Below are positions 15,787 to 24,802 of a stretch of DNA of 51,502 bases, piece by piece. How positions within the stretch are numbered: the stretch's first letter is position 1; each line of letters opens with the position of its first letter. The position numbers and the translations under genes are program-made. This DNA comes from an uncultured Clostridia bacterium. Its GTDB lineage: Bacteria > Bacillota_A > Clostridia > TANB77 > CAG-508. Under the pieces are notes generated by a model. That model was not told the DNA's origin. It saw only the letters and a program-made list of their open reading frames with translations, and searched no databases. The DNA lies in contig CANQEA010000004.1 of assembly GCA_947594095.1 (NCBI GenBank), forward strand, positions 1 through 51,502, given 5' to 3'.

Positions 15787-17616
15787 TTATCTTATAATTG
15801 AGAGCTTGCCTCTGTTTTTGAAGTTGCATCTGAAGAACAGTTTATTGTTGATAAGCCGTACAGCGCAACCTTCACCATAGATTTTCTTCACAGCTTTTGC
15901 AAAAGCTCGCATTGACATATAGTTGAGTTTCTTTTGCAAGAACTCAGCACTGATGTAGAGGAGCTTTTCAGACTGAAGTGCATCTGCAGCCATACGATGT
16001 TCAATTTGTTCCTCGTGATGCCCAGACTCATCGTCCCACATAACGTCTTCATTACAGGTAGCCTTTAAGAACTGTCTTGCAGAACTAAATGTTATCATTG
16101 CTTCGTCCTGCGATACATAAGCATAGTAGTCGTGCATCGGTTCTTTCAGACCAAAGACATCGGGGTCAAACCATCCTTTGTAGAAGCGTTGACGAGAGTC
16201 ATTATAGAAGACTGTCTCAAAATCAAGCATCGCTTCAGGCGATTTACAAGCAGGTTCAATAATGTCGAGCATAACGTCGATGTTTTCAAGCTTTTGTTTG
16301 AGAGTGTCATCAATTTCGAGGTATTGCTGCTCCCATTCATTATGAGTAAAGCGGAACGAATGCTGATAATTATTTGTACCCAACACTGTGCCGTACATTG
16401 CGAGATATATGAACATCTCCGTACAGAGAAAGTCCTGTTTGAGCTCACGGAGGTCATCTGAAAACGTTGTATCATAATAATCGCCTCTTTTCAAAAAGTC
16501 CTTACGTGTGTCGTACGTGTACGGTATAGTTATAATGTTTACGCGACGAAGGAAACCATTTGACGTATCACCGAACTTAATGTCGTCTCGTTCATTCCCA
16601 GCAAAGATGTATTTACAATTGATTATGCCAGGATATTTGCCGACAAACTTATGCTCAATTGTCTGGACTTCCGAGCCAGTCAACATTTTAAGGTTCTTCG
16701 AGCACTTATACGTCTTGGCCTCGGACTCAAGGTAGATGTTATGACAGGCCGTTTCGAGTGAACCGGTAATGTAGCGGTCTTCCTCAATTGAGTCAATATC
16801 ATTTGCTACCGGCGTCGGTATGACCGCATGACTGAAACACCCATCAAACAGGGAGTTCTTACCATTTTGTCCAGAGCCAAACATTATGACGAAGTATTGA
16901 CTGAACGAATTGAGGCAAGTGTAGCCGAGAATTTCGCAGAGATGTTCAAACTTATCGAGACTGAACTTATTCAGGTCGTCAAAGCTCATATTGTACACAA
17001 GGCGGAAGCACAAATTCGGAGACACGTTATCAACAGCTTTGCAAGCTTCGAGGAATGCTTCCGTTGTTTGGAAGTTCTCAAATGTAAGAGGCAGAGGCTC
17101 AAAGGCAATGTTGATATAGTATCGAATGATGTAGTCAAGGTCATAACTGACAATTGACAGGCCATTATCAGCAACGGAGCGGTCATACTTAAAGAACCAG
17201 TCATTCTTTCTGAAGTCAAATACTCCATTATTGAAGGCTATACAGCCATCAGGCAACGCACGTATGAGCGTGAGTTTCGGATTAAGTTGCGCATTACGTC
17301 TGTCATATGTAACGGTCTTAAGCATATCTGTGATGTTTGTAAGACAGTTCTTTACAACTTCATTGATACGGCTCTCAACTTCGTCTGTAATGTTGGCAAA
17401 GTACTTATTGAACAACAGCGTTCTGACGTTCAATTCGAGTAAGTCTTGAGCGGTTGACTTATCGCAGGCTGAATAGGCAATTTGATTGATGCGTTTTGCA
17501 AGGAAACCGCCGTTCTCTAACTGATAGACGCAACAGTCATCGGCTAACGCACGTCTCCAAGTTCTGAACGAACGAGCAAGGAGCATATCATCGGAGATTT
17601 GGTCAACTGTAGCCAT
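15787..17616 (-). CDS. D5-type primase/SF3 replicative helicase
   Basis: 609 residues. PDGCIAFNNGVFDF (122-135) is the D5_N pattern. The SF3 ATPase follows: FGSGQNGKNS Walker A at 246-255, NIYLESEAK Walker B at 293-301, and YIFAGNERDD with the sensor Asn at 341, then an Arg pair (GFLRR) at 354-358. The C-terminal winged-helix-like region is present. It should unwind DNA for the family B polymerase. No Cys zinc domain or primase Asp motif is seen at its N-terminus, so priming is probably by the separate protein at 7685. Starts at ATG 17616 overlapping the previous stop (TAATG). Confidence 0.88.
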   Translation of the reverse strand: MATVDQISDDMLLARSFRTWRRALADDCCVYQLENGGFLAKRINQIAYSACDKSTAQDLLELNVRTLLFNKYFANITDEVESRINEVVKNCLTNITDMLKTVTYDRRNAQLNPKLTLIRALPDGCIAFNNGVFDFRKNDWFFKYDRSVADNGLSIVSYDLDYIIRYYINIAFEPLPLTFENFQTTEAFLEACKAVDNVSPNLCFRLVYNMSFDDLNKFSLDKFEHLCEILGYTCLNSFSQYFVIMFGSGQNGKNSLFDGCFSHAVIPTPVANDIDSIEEDRYITGSLETACHNIYLESEAKTYKCSKNLKMLTGSEVQTIEHKFVGKYPGIINCKYIFAGNERDDIKFGDTSNGFLRRVNIITIPYTYDTRKDFLKRGDYYDTTFSDDLRELKQDFLCTEMFIYLAMYGTVLGTNNYQHSFRFTHNEWEQQYLEIDDTLKQKLENIDVMLDIIEPACKSPEAMLDFETVFYNDSRQRFYKGWFDPDVFGLKEPMHDYYAYVSQDEAMITFSSARQFLKATCNEDVMWDDESGHHEEQIEHRMAADALQSEKLLYISAEFLQKKLNYMSMRAFAKAVKKIYGEGCAVRLINNKLFFRCNFKNRGKLSIIR

Positions 17617-17780
17617 TACTCTACCTCCTTTTCAAGTATAGCGATTGCAGCAGCAATAGAGAAGCCACATTCAAGATTGACTTCGGCTTGCATATTGCGA
17701 TAGATGAACTTACAACGATTATCTTCAACAGTGAAGTCATATTCAAGTTGACGAAGCAAGTCAAACAATTGTTCTTTCAT
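17616..17780 (-). CDS. Short leader gene before the helicase
   Basis: 54 residues: MKEQLFDLLRQLEYDF at the start, ending AIAILEKEVE. GGAGGACTAAA lies before ATG 17780, and its TAA stop overlaps the helicase ATG. It is the promoter-proximal gene of the leftward arm, so it would be among the first proteins made. The helicase ribosome site (GGAGG) is inside its last codons, so the two are translationally coupled. Function unknown. Confidence 0.75.
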   Translation of the reverse strand: MKEQLFDLLRQLEYDFTVEDNRCKFIYRNMQAEVNLECGFSIAAAIAILEKEVE

Positions 17781-17810
17781 TTTAGTCCTCCAAATTTATT
17801 TTATAAGTAT

Positions 17811-17853
17811 ATTGTATCACATTTTTTTCTAAAAGTAAACTACTTTTAATACC
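17811..17853 (-). promoter_or_regulatory. Early-class leftward promoter at the divergent region
   Basis: Minus strand TACAAT (17811-17816) with TGA before it, 17-base spacer, TTTACT (17834-17839), upstream GGTATTAAAAGTAG. Drives the helicase. Confidence 0.88.
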
Positions 17854-18340
17854 AAAATTATAACTTTTTGAAAAATTTTTCATAACTAAGTATAACGAAA
17901 GCTTCATAACTTCATAACTCGAGGTAAACTCTTTTGCTCAACATTTGGATTGTGGAACTTTCAGGAAAATGGCATTTTGATTTGAAAGTAATCGACTTTT
18001 GAGTTAAGAAAAAAAGTTATGAAATTCCGGAGGGTGAGTTATGATAATTCAAAGTTCATAACTCAGGTAAACTCTTTTGTCAGGAAGGTCAAAGTTATGA
18101 AAATGAATAAGCTTAAAATTCTTCTTAACTCAGTTCATAACTTACTTCTTGGAGAGGTCAAAAGATACTAGTATCTTGAGTATATATTTGAGTTATGAAG
18201 TTAAGAAAATTTTAATAATAAAATGTATATACATATATAGGATAATAAAAAATATAAATATAAAAAGTTCATAACTTCATAACTCAAGGTAAAAAAGTAC
18301 CTCAAAAGTATCAACTTTACGAAACAGCAAATTTTTGAAA
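17854..18340. other. AT-rich iteron region, candidate replication origin / master control region
   Basis: A 0.5 kb gap with no credible gene. TTCATAACT or its complement AGTTATGAA (8-9 bases) occurs about eleven times: 17880-17887, tandem 17903-17919, 18015-18023, 18037-18044, 18055-18063, 18093-18101, 18134-18142, 18191-18199 and tandem 18268-18284. GTAAACTCTTTTG recurs beside two of them (17923 and 18066). An extreme A/T tract (18200-18265) could melt easily. It lies between divergent promoters and next to the helicase gene, all typical of phage origins; a repressor or activator operator array is the alternative. Confidence 0.7.
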
Positions 18341-18354
18341 ATTCTTTTAGAAAA

Positions 18355-18397
18355 GTATATCAAAAGGGTTTACTTTTTGAAAAAAATATGATACAAT
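18355..18397 (+). promoter_or_regulatory. Rightward early-class promoter of the portal-baseplate operon
   Basis: GTATATCAAAAGGG, TTTACT (18369-18374), 17-base spacer, TGA-TACAAT (18392-18397). It is the only copy of this class facing right and mirrors the leftward one at 17811. Confidence 0.9.
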
Positions 18398-18410
18398 ATA
18401 TATATAAAAT

Positions 18411-18574
18411 AAGGATAGGCATACAAGTCATTTTTTTCTCCTTATGAAAGTCATAGAGTTTGGTCTCCTCCAAGCCAACGGACTTGGCAGTTCGGAAAGA
18501 CGACCGGTAAGCTGCATATCGTTAGACAACAATGTCATTGCAGCTCCATCAAACAACAATGGGAGGTCGAGTGA
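18411..18574 (+). other. Structured leader of the portal transcript
   Basis: About 165 bases between promoter and portal start. Two stems are visible: GCCAA/TTGGC around 18472-18486 and AGCTGCA/TGCAGCT (18510-18516 with 18539-18545). A 56-codon frame (18444-18614) lacks a ribosome site and overlaps the portal start. Control of portal expression is possible. Confidence 0.4.
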
Positions 18575-20038
18575 ATGGCTGACGATAAGCAAGATACTAA
18601 CAGCAAAGCTATGAACGATGTGCTTGACGCCGTTATGAAAGCTAACGACTTGCACAAGCGTATGGACGACGAACTCCAGGAGAAGTGCGAAAAACTTTTC
18701 GAAACTGGCAAAAAGTCCGTCGCTATGCGTGATGCTTATGGCAATAGTTTACTTGCAGTCGGAAACGACGACAAAGTCGAGTCATTCACAAACTACGGTC
18801 TCTCTAATGATACGCTGAACTGGCCACTGTGGCTAGCACTCTACAACGACTCTTGGGTGTTCAGGAGAGCAATCGACAAACCCGCCCAAGACGAGATTCG
18901 TTGTGGAGTGTTGTTACAAGGTCAAACAGACAAGAGCAAAATCTATAAGCTCCTCAAACAACATCGTACGGACTTCATCAACTTGCTTCAATGGGGCGCA
19001 CTCTTTGGTGGTTCCGTAGCAGTAATGATGTTCGACAACTTGAAAGATGAGGACTACAAATCTCCTATGGACTACAACGTTCTCAGACAATCAAAACGAA
19101 TGAGAATGTATGTCGTTGATAGGTGGTATGGGGTTGCTCCGACTTATGACGATACAGTTCAGCAAATGGCCTCAATCGACTTTGGCAAACCTCGGTTCTA
19201 CCGCATCACTCTTGCAGACGGACACGAGGTTACGTTCCACCACGATTACGTATTAAGATACGAACATCGTACAGCGCCCAAACTCATTAAGAATGGGCAG
19301 CTTCAAGGTTGGGGCTATGCCGAAGGCTCGCACATTATAAATGAGTTGAGCAGAGATGACAAACTCAAGGCATCAATTCAGAGCCTTGTTGACAAGTCGC
19401 TCATTGAGGTCATTAAGATGAGCGGTATGAGAGGCGTCTTTATGGGTGCTGACGCAGACAATGAACAGCAACTCAGAAAACGACTCGAAATGGTCAACTG
19501 GGGTCGGTCATACAACAGCTTGACTTTCCTCGATAAGGAAGATGAGTATCAACAGAACACTTATTCAGGACTTGGAGGCTTGAGCGACTTACTTGAAAAG
19601 AATATGTGGCTTGTCTCCTCTGCACTTGAAATGCAAGGCGTACTCTTCGGCGATTTGAAGAGCGGCTTCTCGAATGATACTGAAGCTCTTGAACGATACG
19701 ATGAAACAATCAATGGTCGTTGTGAGAGCTATCTCAGGCCAGTTTATGAGAAGTTCCTCGCTGTTATGTATCGTATCAACAACATCGAGGAAGCAGTTGA
19801 GTTTGAGTTCAATTCGCTCATTCCGAGGAAGAAAATGACCGATAAAGTTGAGGACATTGGCTCGTTTGTCAATGTTCTTTCTAAGTTGTTAGCTGACGGC
19901 ATCATTGATGAGCCGAAATACTGCAAGCTGCTCAACAATTTTGTTTCAAAAGGCTCTACCGACATTACATTCACTTCTGAGGAGGCCGAAGAGGCAGCTC
20001 AAAGAGCGAAGGAAGCTTCTGAGTTGCCTGGACTTTAA
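18575..20038 (+). CDS. Portal protein (DUF1073 family)
   Basis: 487 residues. Forms the dodecameric ring at the capsid vertex through which DNA enters. NDSWVFRRAIDKPAQDEIR and LLQWGALFGGSVAVMMF near the N-terminus, then the long helix region with GVLFGDLKSGFSNDTEALERYDETI (the GxS..N.E..RYxxxI pattern), fit DUF1073 portals. The C-terminal 40 residues are acidic and helical. GGGAGG precedes ATG 18575. It begins the rightward late region although the large terminase and capsid genes lie elsewhere. Confidence 0.87.
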   Translation: MADDKQDTNSKAMNDVLDAVMKANDLHKRMDDELQEKCEKLFETGKKSVAMRDAYGNSLLAVGNDDKVESFTNYGLSNDTLNWPLWLALYNDSWVFRRAIDKPAQDEIRCGVLLQGQTDKSKIYKLLKQHRTDFINLLQWGALFGGSVAVMMFDNLKDEDYKSPMDYNVLRQSKRMRMYVVDRWYGVAPTYDDTVQQMASIDFGKPRFYRITLADGHEVTFHHDYVLRYEHRTAPKLIKNGQLQGWGYAEGSHIINELSRDDKLKASIQSLVDKSLIEVIKMSGMRGVFMGADADNEQQLRKRLEMVNWGRSYNSLTFLDKEDEYQQNTYSGLGGLSDLLEKNMWLVSSALEMQGVLFGDLKSGFSNDTEALERYDETINGRCESYLRPVYEKFLAVMYRINNIEEAVEFEFNSLIPRKKMTDKVEDIGSFVNVLSKLLADGIIDEPKYCKLLNNFVSKGSTDITFTSEEAEEAAQRAKEASELPGL

Positions 20039-20040
20039 GA

Positions 20041-20283
20041 ATGGAGAAGCTCTACAAAAACAGATTCATTATCGTCTTTTATGACAAGAATGATATGTGG
20101 CAGCTTTACAGTTTCGACAACGTCCGTGACATACTCAAGTTTCAAGGCAAACCCATAACGAGGACAAACGTCAACCTCATCAATGTTGAGCTATACAGAG
20201 CTCTACGAACTAAGGAACATTATACGCGATTCCTCAACGGAAAAACTATGCGCGTATACATTATAGATATAAAGGAGAATTAA
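20041..20283 (+). CDS. Small unknown protein after portal
   Basis: 80 residues, two bases after the portal stop. Basic and aromatic (MEKLYKNRFIIVFYDKNDMW). Ends in AAGGAGAATTAAA that serves the next gene. Function unknown; possibly virion-associated because of position. Confidence 0.6.
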   Translation: MEKLYKNRFIIVFYDKNDMWQLYSFDNVRDILKFQGKPITRTNVNLINVELYRALRTKEHYTRFLNGKTMRVYIIDIKEN

Positions 20284-20284
20284 A

Positions 20285-20656
20285 ATGAAGGCTTACGTCA
20301 AAATCCAGTCCAGCACTACCATCAATGTAACGGCAGGGTTGCAGTGCAAAAATGTCACCAATCCTGATGCACACGTTCCTGACAGGTTGAAAGTCAATCC
20401 GTCGTGGCCGAAATGCACCGTTCTCATCAGAGAGGGTGTACATTGGTACCCCAGTGAAATCACTGAGTGGCCGACAGTTAAGGCTTTGGCTAAGGACAAA
20501 ATTCTCACTATTGGTGAGGACAGCGACAAACCTGTTGACAACCCCGAAATGACGAAGGAACAATTTGAACATAACAAGGCGAAACTCGATAAGGCTCCTT
20601 CTCTTGACGAGGTGGCAGGGAAGACTGAAGACAACAAGGAGGAAAAGAAGTCGTGA
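20285..20656 (+). CDS. Unknown structural-region protein with acidic tail
   Basis: 123 residues. N-terminal 80 look beta-rich (AYVKIQSSTTINVTAG ... VLIREGVHWYPSEITEWPTVKALA); the C-terminal 40 are charged and probably disordered. Head or connector component by position; no family recognised. Confidence 0.6.
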   Translation: MKAYVKIQSSTTINVTAGLQCKNVTNPDAHVPDRLKVNPSWPKCTVLIREGVHWYPSEITEWPTVKALAKDKILTIGEDSDKPVDNPEMTKEQFEHNKAKLDKAPSLDEVAGKTEDNKEEKKS

Positions 20657-21372
20657 AAAACGAAGACCTCAACAGATTCTACAGAACGAATCAGCGGAAT
20701 CACCCGCTCGACTTTGTGAGACGAAACAAAGAAGGCAAAGTCGATGGCGGAGGTGAACCTGAAGCGCCGATTCCCGGAACATTCAGATTCGGTCAAAGTT
20801 CTGTAAGCTCTACATTCGACGGCACAACGGAGCTTCAGAAAAGCGACCTCATTGATGCTACAGCAGAACCAACTGTTGGCAGCATTGCTATCTTCCCCGA
20901 TGACAAGAGCTTGGTACTCTTCATTGGTACTATCACTGCTGTGAACGGCGATAGCTACACTGTGGGAGAGCTCAGCTATCTCAAAGATACGTGGCAACAT
21001 TCTGGAAAGTGGCAAAAAGGAACCTCGGCCAGCTACCCTGAAACGTATGAGTACAACGGCTCCTTGTGGCTTTGCCTTGCAAGCGACGTTACAGAGGACC
21101 CCATTGAAGGCAAGAACTGGCAACTTCTTGCTCAAGGTACGACAGTTCGTCCTACTTTCTTGAGAGTGAGCGGCGACCCCATCAGCGATACAGATGCGGA
21201 CGAGTATCTTCTTGCTTTAACGAATCTTACTCCTACCAACATCAAGCCTGAAGTCGACGACATCGTCATTTTCTCTACAACAGGCAAATTCTGCGTTGGC
21301 ACTGTCAAAGAAGCGCAAGAAGCAGGCATCAATGTAACGGTAAAGCAATCCGTCAAAATTGCAACTGAATAA
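20653..21372 (+). CDS. Probable fibre/baseplate-associated protein with carbohydrate-module-like repeat
   Basis: 239 residues, GTG start at 20653 overlapping the previous TGA. Near residues 130-165, YPETYEYNGSLWLCLA ... EGKNWQLL resembles the small aromatic modules common in phage tail proteins (Y..G..Y.c......W.LL). Earlier regions are beta-rich. Likely a virion adhesin component; inferred from similarity of pattern and neighbours. Confidence 0.55.
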   Translation: MKNEDLNRFYRTNQRNHPLDFVRRNKEGKVDGGGEPEAPIPGTFRFGQSSVSSTFDGTTELQKSDLIDATAEPTVGSIAIFPDDKSLVLFIGTITAVNGDSYTVGELSYLKDTWQHSGKWQKGTSASYPETYEYNGSLWLCLASDVTEDPIEGKNWQLLAQGTTVRPTFLRVSGDPISDTDADEYLLALTNLTPTNIKPEVDDIVIFSTTGKFCVGTVKEAQEAGINVTVKQSVKIATE

Positions 21373-21383
21373 GGAGGTAAGCT

Positions 21384-21932
21384 ATGGCAAACAACTTCAA
21401 AGTCTTTGACGAGGCACTCAACAATGTTGCTACATTGAGCGAGTGGAACTCTGACTCAGAACGAGTTGGAGGCTTCGTCGTTGGAACACCTGCTCATTCG
21501 AAGGTCGTCAATACTGCTCTTCGTTCTGCGACGTTGGTTGTCAAGGCTCTTCTCGATGCAGTAACAAGAAAGCAAGATATCAACATCGACTTTAACAGCT
21601 CTGACGCTATCATCAAGCAATACATTGAGGACGGCATCCTCGAGATGATTCGAGATAAAATCAGTCAGATTCCTGAAGCACCCGTAACTAGTGTCAATGG
21701 AAAAGTCGGTGCTGTCGAAATTACTCCTGAGTCATTAGGACTAGCCAAAGTAGCAACATCTGGGAATTATGCAGACCTCATTGGCAAACCTGGGAGTGAA
21801 CTTCCTGACCCGACAGGGCAAAACGACAAAGTGTTGGGCGTACAAAACGGCCAATATATGCTAATTGAACGGTTTCAAATCATTCAAACGAGCAATGCTG
21901 CTGGCGGCATAACATACGAAATCAGAGCATGA
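21384..21932 (+). CDS. Tail fibre protein
   Basis: 182 residues. VTSVNGKVGAVEIT ... SGNYADLIGKP is the well-known phage fibre linker repeat (VNGKxGxVxL ... DLxxxP). N-terminal 70 residues are helical and may attach to the baseplate. Followed 15 bases later by the large fibre gene. Confidence 0.78.
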   Translation: MANNFKVFDEALNNVATLSEWNSDSERVGGFVVGTPAHSKVVNTALRSATLVVKALLDAVTRKQDINIDFNSSDAIIKQYIEDGILEMIRDKISQIPEAPVTSVNGKVGAVEITPESLGLAKVATSGNYADLIGKPGSELPDPTGQNDKVLGVQNGQYMLIERFQIIQTSNAAGGITYEIRA

Positions 21933-21947
21933 TAGGAGGACGAAAGA

Positions 21948-24053
21948 ATGCAAATTGCATATTTGAAAAATGACGGAAAGCCAATTGCAGTTGCATATTT
22001 AGGACAACTTGATGACGACCCTAATATAGCTGCCATTCAAACTGCTTTAACCGAAGCAGATTTACGAGGTTTATCTGCGCTCTTCTGGTTTGATATGTCG
22101 ACATTCAAAACCGACGCTACTATAACACAAGCTTTTGGTAATACAGAACATACAACAGAGTATATGCCAAAAGACAATGACTATAAGTATGGCAAATTAA
22201 ATTTACGCGGTATGCATTATTGGCAGTCATACTACGGCTATTATCATCAAGTTTATAGACTTGGTTATGATGCAGCTGCAAATCTTATCGATGGTACTCT
22301 GTCATCATTTTATGCGTATGGGTCAACAGCATCATCTGGCAATACAGGTACAACAGGCTTCGTCTTTTTAGCTTTATGGCGTCTTAATAATGCATATCGA
22401 ATGCACGCTGTATATGCAAAATATACAAAAGTAGGGCAATTTGTTGTTAGTCCAAAAGTTTCTTATGACCCTACGACAATTGTTTCTGCAAATCAACCGA
22501 CGTATGAATATATGTCGCCAAGTAAAAATGTTGAAGTCGATGTTGCAGACATTGATTTTGATATTCCTCCTACTCCAATCACTCCTGGAGCCGACCTCGA
22601 AATCAACAAATCTCGTTGGCGTCCTATCGAAGCCGAAATCGATGAATCAATGCCAGACGTTGGTAACTTTGTTAACCTCAAGTTCAAGCCTCAAATTTGC
22701 GATGTTGCTTGGTGGGCAAGAACATCTAGTCAGTACATTCCGAAGCAAGACACAACATATACAAGCGGCGACAACTACAAACTCAACGTTACTTTCAAAG
22801 CATCTCCTTCAGTCGACCCGAACTTTTCATATATCGATTATTCAACGATTCCGCCTGGTCGTTCGTCGGCAATATCCTCTCGATACTACGGTGCAGGTGT
22901 CAGCACTCACGGCTTTGCTGGGTGGATTCACTACAAAGACAAAGACGGCAAGGATGTTGTGTTCTTTGATAGTCTTGATGTTTCAATGTTTGAAGGCAAA
23001 ATCGATGCCTTTACTCCTGTAAGTGGCAACAGAATTCAAATCATTACAGAGCTCACTATCAGCTTTGGCGGACCACTCATAAATCAGCTTGACTATGACT
23101 TACAGTGGTGGCATACAGAACTTATCAACAAGGTTGTCTTCAATGGACAGACGCTCCTCGATTTGACAAGCGATACTGTTACGAGAGCCGATGTGAGAGC
23201 CGGCAAAATCTTCCATTTGCCTACAGGCGAACAAATCGATGGCACTATGACAGGCGGAGGGGGCGGCGGTGGAGACACTGAGCCCAATGGCATTCCTATT
23301 CCTTGCGAAAATGATGACAAGGTCAATGAGTATCTCAACGAAGCCTATATGAACAGAGTACTCAAATTCACAGGCTCAACATCTGAGGCTGGCTACGAAC
23401 AAGGAGAACTCTACCTCGTCGAACCTGCAGAGAGAGATGGACCCAGAATGATTGTAAATGGCGTGCAGCTTAAGTTTGTCGAGGTTGGTGAAATTGGTGA
23501 TAGAGCAATTGATAATATTAAACAATTATTTACAGTCGATATGTTCAAAGGCGTTAGTTCTTTACGACATCTTGATAATTTAGATAGTGGCATCATTAAG
23601 GGCATCTTTAATAGTGATGCTAATGGACAAAATTTTACACCAGCAGCCGTTACTTATACTGGTGATTACAATACAATCATAACATTTACGTCTGGTTCAA
23701 GCAAACGTGTTTATTACACAGCAGAAGGCAACGATTATTCTTCTACTATATCTGATTCTGCAAAGTACAAGGCAGACAACGATGGTCCAACATATCAATA
23801 TCATAATACTGAAAGTATTTTCGTCCACGGTACAAAAGGCGGCGAAGAATTCATTTATGAATACGATTATTGGAACAACGCTGGTCGTAATGGTATGATG
23901 CAAACAAAAATGGCGTCATATGTTAATGGCGTTGCAACAATTGATGGTGTTAGCTCAGCACTTGAACGTTACATAACATATCTTACGCGCAGAACTACTA
24001 AAAACTATATGGACAATATTCCAAAATCTCGTGGTGGAAACAAGGAGGACTAA
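21948..24053 (+). CDS. Large tail fibre / receptor-binding protein
   Basis: 701 residues. DTVTRADVRAGKIFHLPTGEQIDGTM (in parts at about 410-435) is a common fibre repeat, followed by a run of seven Gly (MTGGGGGGGDTEP), a flexible hinge. The C-terminal 250 residues are Tyr/Asn/Thr-rich (DYNTIITFTSGSSKRVYYTAEGN in part), as in receptor-binding tips. Base composition is clearly more A/T-rich at 21950-22560 and 23500-24050 than in the middle, suggesting exchanged segments. Confidence 0.78.
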   Translation: MQIAYLKNDGKPIAVAYLGQLDDDPNIAAIQTALTEADLRGLSALFWFDMSTFKTDATITQAFGNTEHTTEYMPKDNDYKYGKLNLRGMHYWQSYYGYYHQVYRLGYDAAANLIDGTLSSFYAYGSTASSGNTGTTGFVFLALWRLNNAYRMHAVYAKYTKVGQFVVSPKVSYDPTTIVSANQPTYEYMSPSKNVEVDVADIDFDIPPTPITPGADLEINKSRWRPIEAEIDESMPDVGNFVNLKFKPQICDVAWWARTSSQYIPKQDTTYTSGDNYKLNVTFKASPSVDPNFSYIDYSTIPPGRSSAISSRYYGAGVSTHGFAGWIHYKDKDGKDVVFFDSLDVSMFEGKIDAFTPVSGNRIQIITELTISFGGPLINQLDYDLQWWHTELINKVVFNGQTLLDLTSDTVTRADVRAGKIFHLPTGEQIDGTMTGGGGGGGDTEPNGIPIPCENDDKVNEYLNEAYMNRVLKFTGSTSEAGYEQGELYLVEPAERDGPRMIVNGVQLKFVEVGEIGDRAIDNIKQLFTVDMFKGVSSLRHLDNLDSGIIKGIFNSDANGQNFTPAAVTYTGDYNTIITFTSGSSKRVYYTAEGNDYSSTISDSAKYKADNDGPTYQYHNTESIFVHGTKGGEEFIYEYDYWNNAGRNGMMQTKMASYVNGVATIDGVSSALERYITYLTRRTTKNYMDNIPKSRGGNKED

Positions 24054-24056
24054 ATA

Positions 24057-24788
24057 ATGCCTTTTGGAGAGCAACAGACTTACTACTTCAAAATGACAGA
24101 TGGCAAACAATTTGCTGGGCTTGAGCTTGGTAATTTGTCAACACTACCCGAATATTTGTCGCTTCCTTGGTCTGTTGGAGATGGAAAGTACATTGAGTTT
24201 GATGCACTTGATTATCGCCAAATCAAACCTGAACCTGAGTTGTTCATGCCGCCGTATAGTCTCATTGTTGGTAATGCAAATCGAAAGACTTATGCAATCA
24301 ACTTCAAAGGGCAAGTTCTAAATATTGAGGTCATTCAACTTCACGCAACTGATGGTCCTATGGTCTACTTCTATTGCAATGGTCAAGTTCTTGACGTTAG
24401 ACTTGCACTTCGATATCCTGATGAAAAGCTTTCTTCAGACAATGCAGTATCAACATTGTTGCACTTTACATTTGACGGAAAGGACTTCGTTGCAGTAGGT
24501 CGATTTGACAACATCTCTGCAAATAACCTCGAAAAGAACGGCGTTTTGTTTAATGCTGATGAGTATAATGGGCTTTCAGAGATTTTGCTCGTCAGATACC
24601 CTGAATGGATGCCTCAGCAAATTCGTCTTCTTTCTCGAGATGGAATGCCAATCAATTTGCTTGATACAGCAGATAAGTACATTGGCATTCATTATGTCAA
24701 AACAACAGAATACCACGAGTACAATGGTTGGCGAGCTACAAGACTTGTTCGAGATAAGTGGTCAGACTACGCTAAATCTCAACGATAA
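24057..24788 (+). CDS. Probable tail fibre-associated protein
   Basis: 243 residues, beta-rich, no family recognised. MTDGKQFAGLELGNLSTLPEY and MPPYSLIVGNANRKT at the N-terminus. It follows the large fibre by three bases and precedes the lysis genes, so a fibre tip, chaperone or adhesin is likely. Confidence 0.55.
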   Translation: MPFGEQQTYYFKMTDGKQFAGLELGNLSTLPEYLSLPWSVGDGKYIEFDALDYRQIKPEPELFMPPYSLIVGNANRKTYAINFKGQVLNIEVIQLHATDGPMVYFYCNGQVLDVRLALRYPDEKLSSDNAVSTLLHFTFDGKDFVAVGRFDNISANNLEKNGVLFNADEYNGLSEILLVRYPEWMPQQIRLLSRDGMPINLLDTADKYIGIHYVKTTEYHEYNGWRATRLVRDKWSDYAKSQR

Positions 24789-24802
24789 AAGGAGGAACAA
24801 AT

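Noticed and set aside
18444..18614. 56-codon frame upstream of and overlapping the portal gene
   Set aside because: No ribosome binding site before its ATG, overlaps the portal start by 40 bases, and no recognisable protein pattern; treated as leader RNA.
23250..23275. Glycine codon run in the fibre gene as a repeat element
   Set aside because: A simple GGN tract encoding a protein hinge; no sign of mobility.
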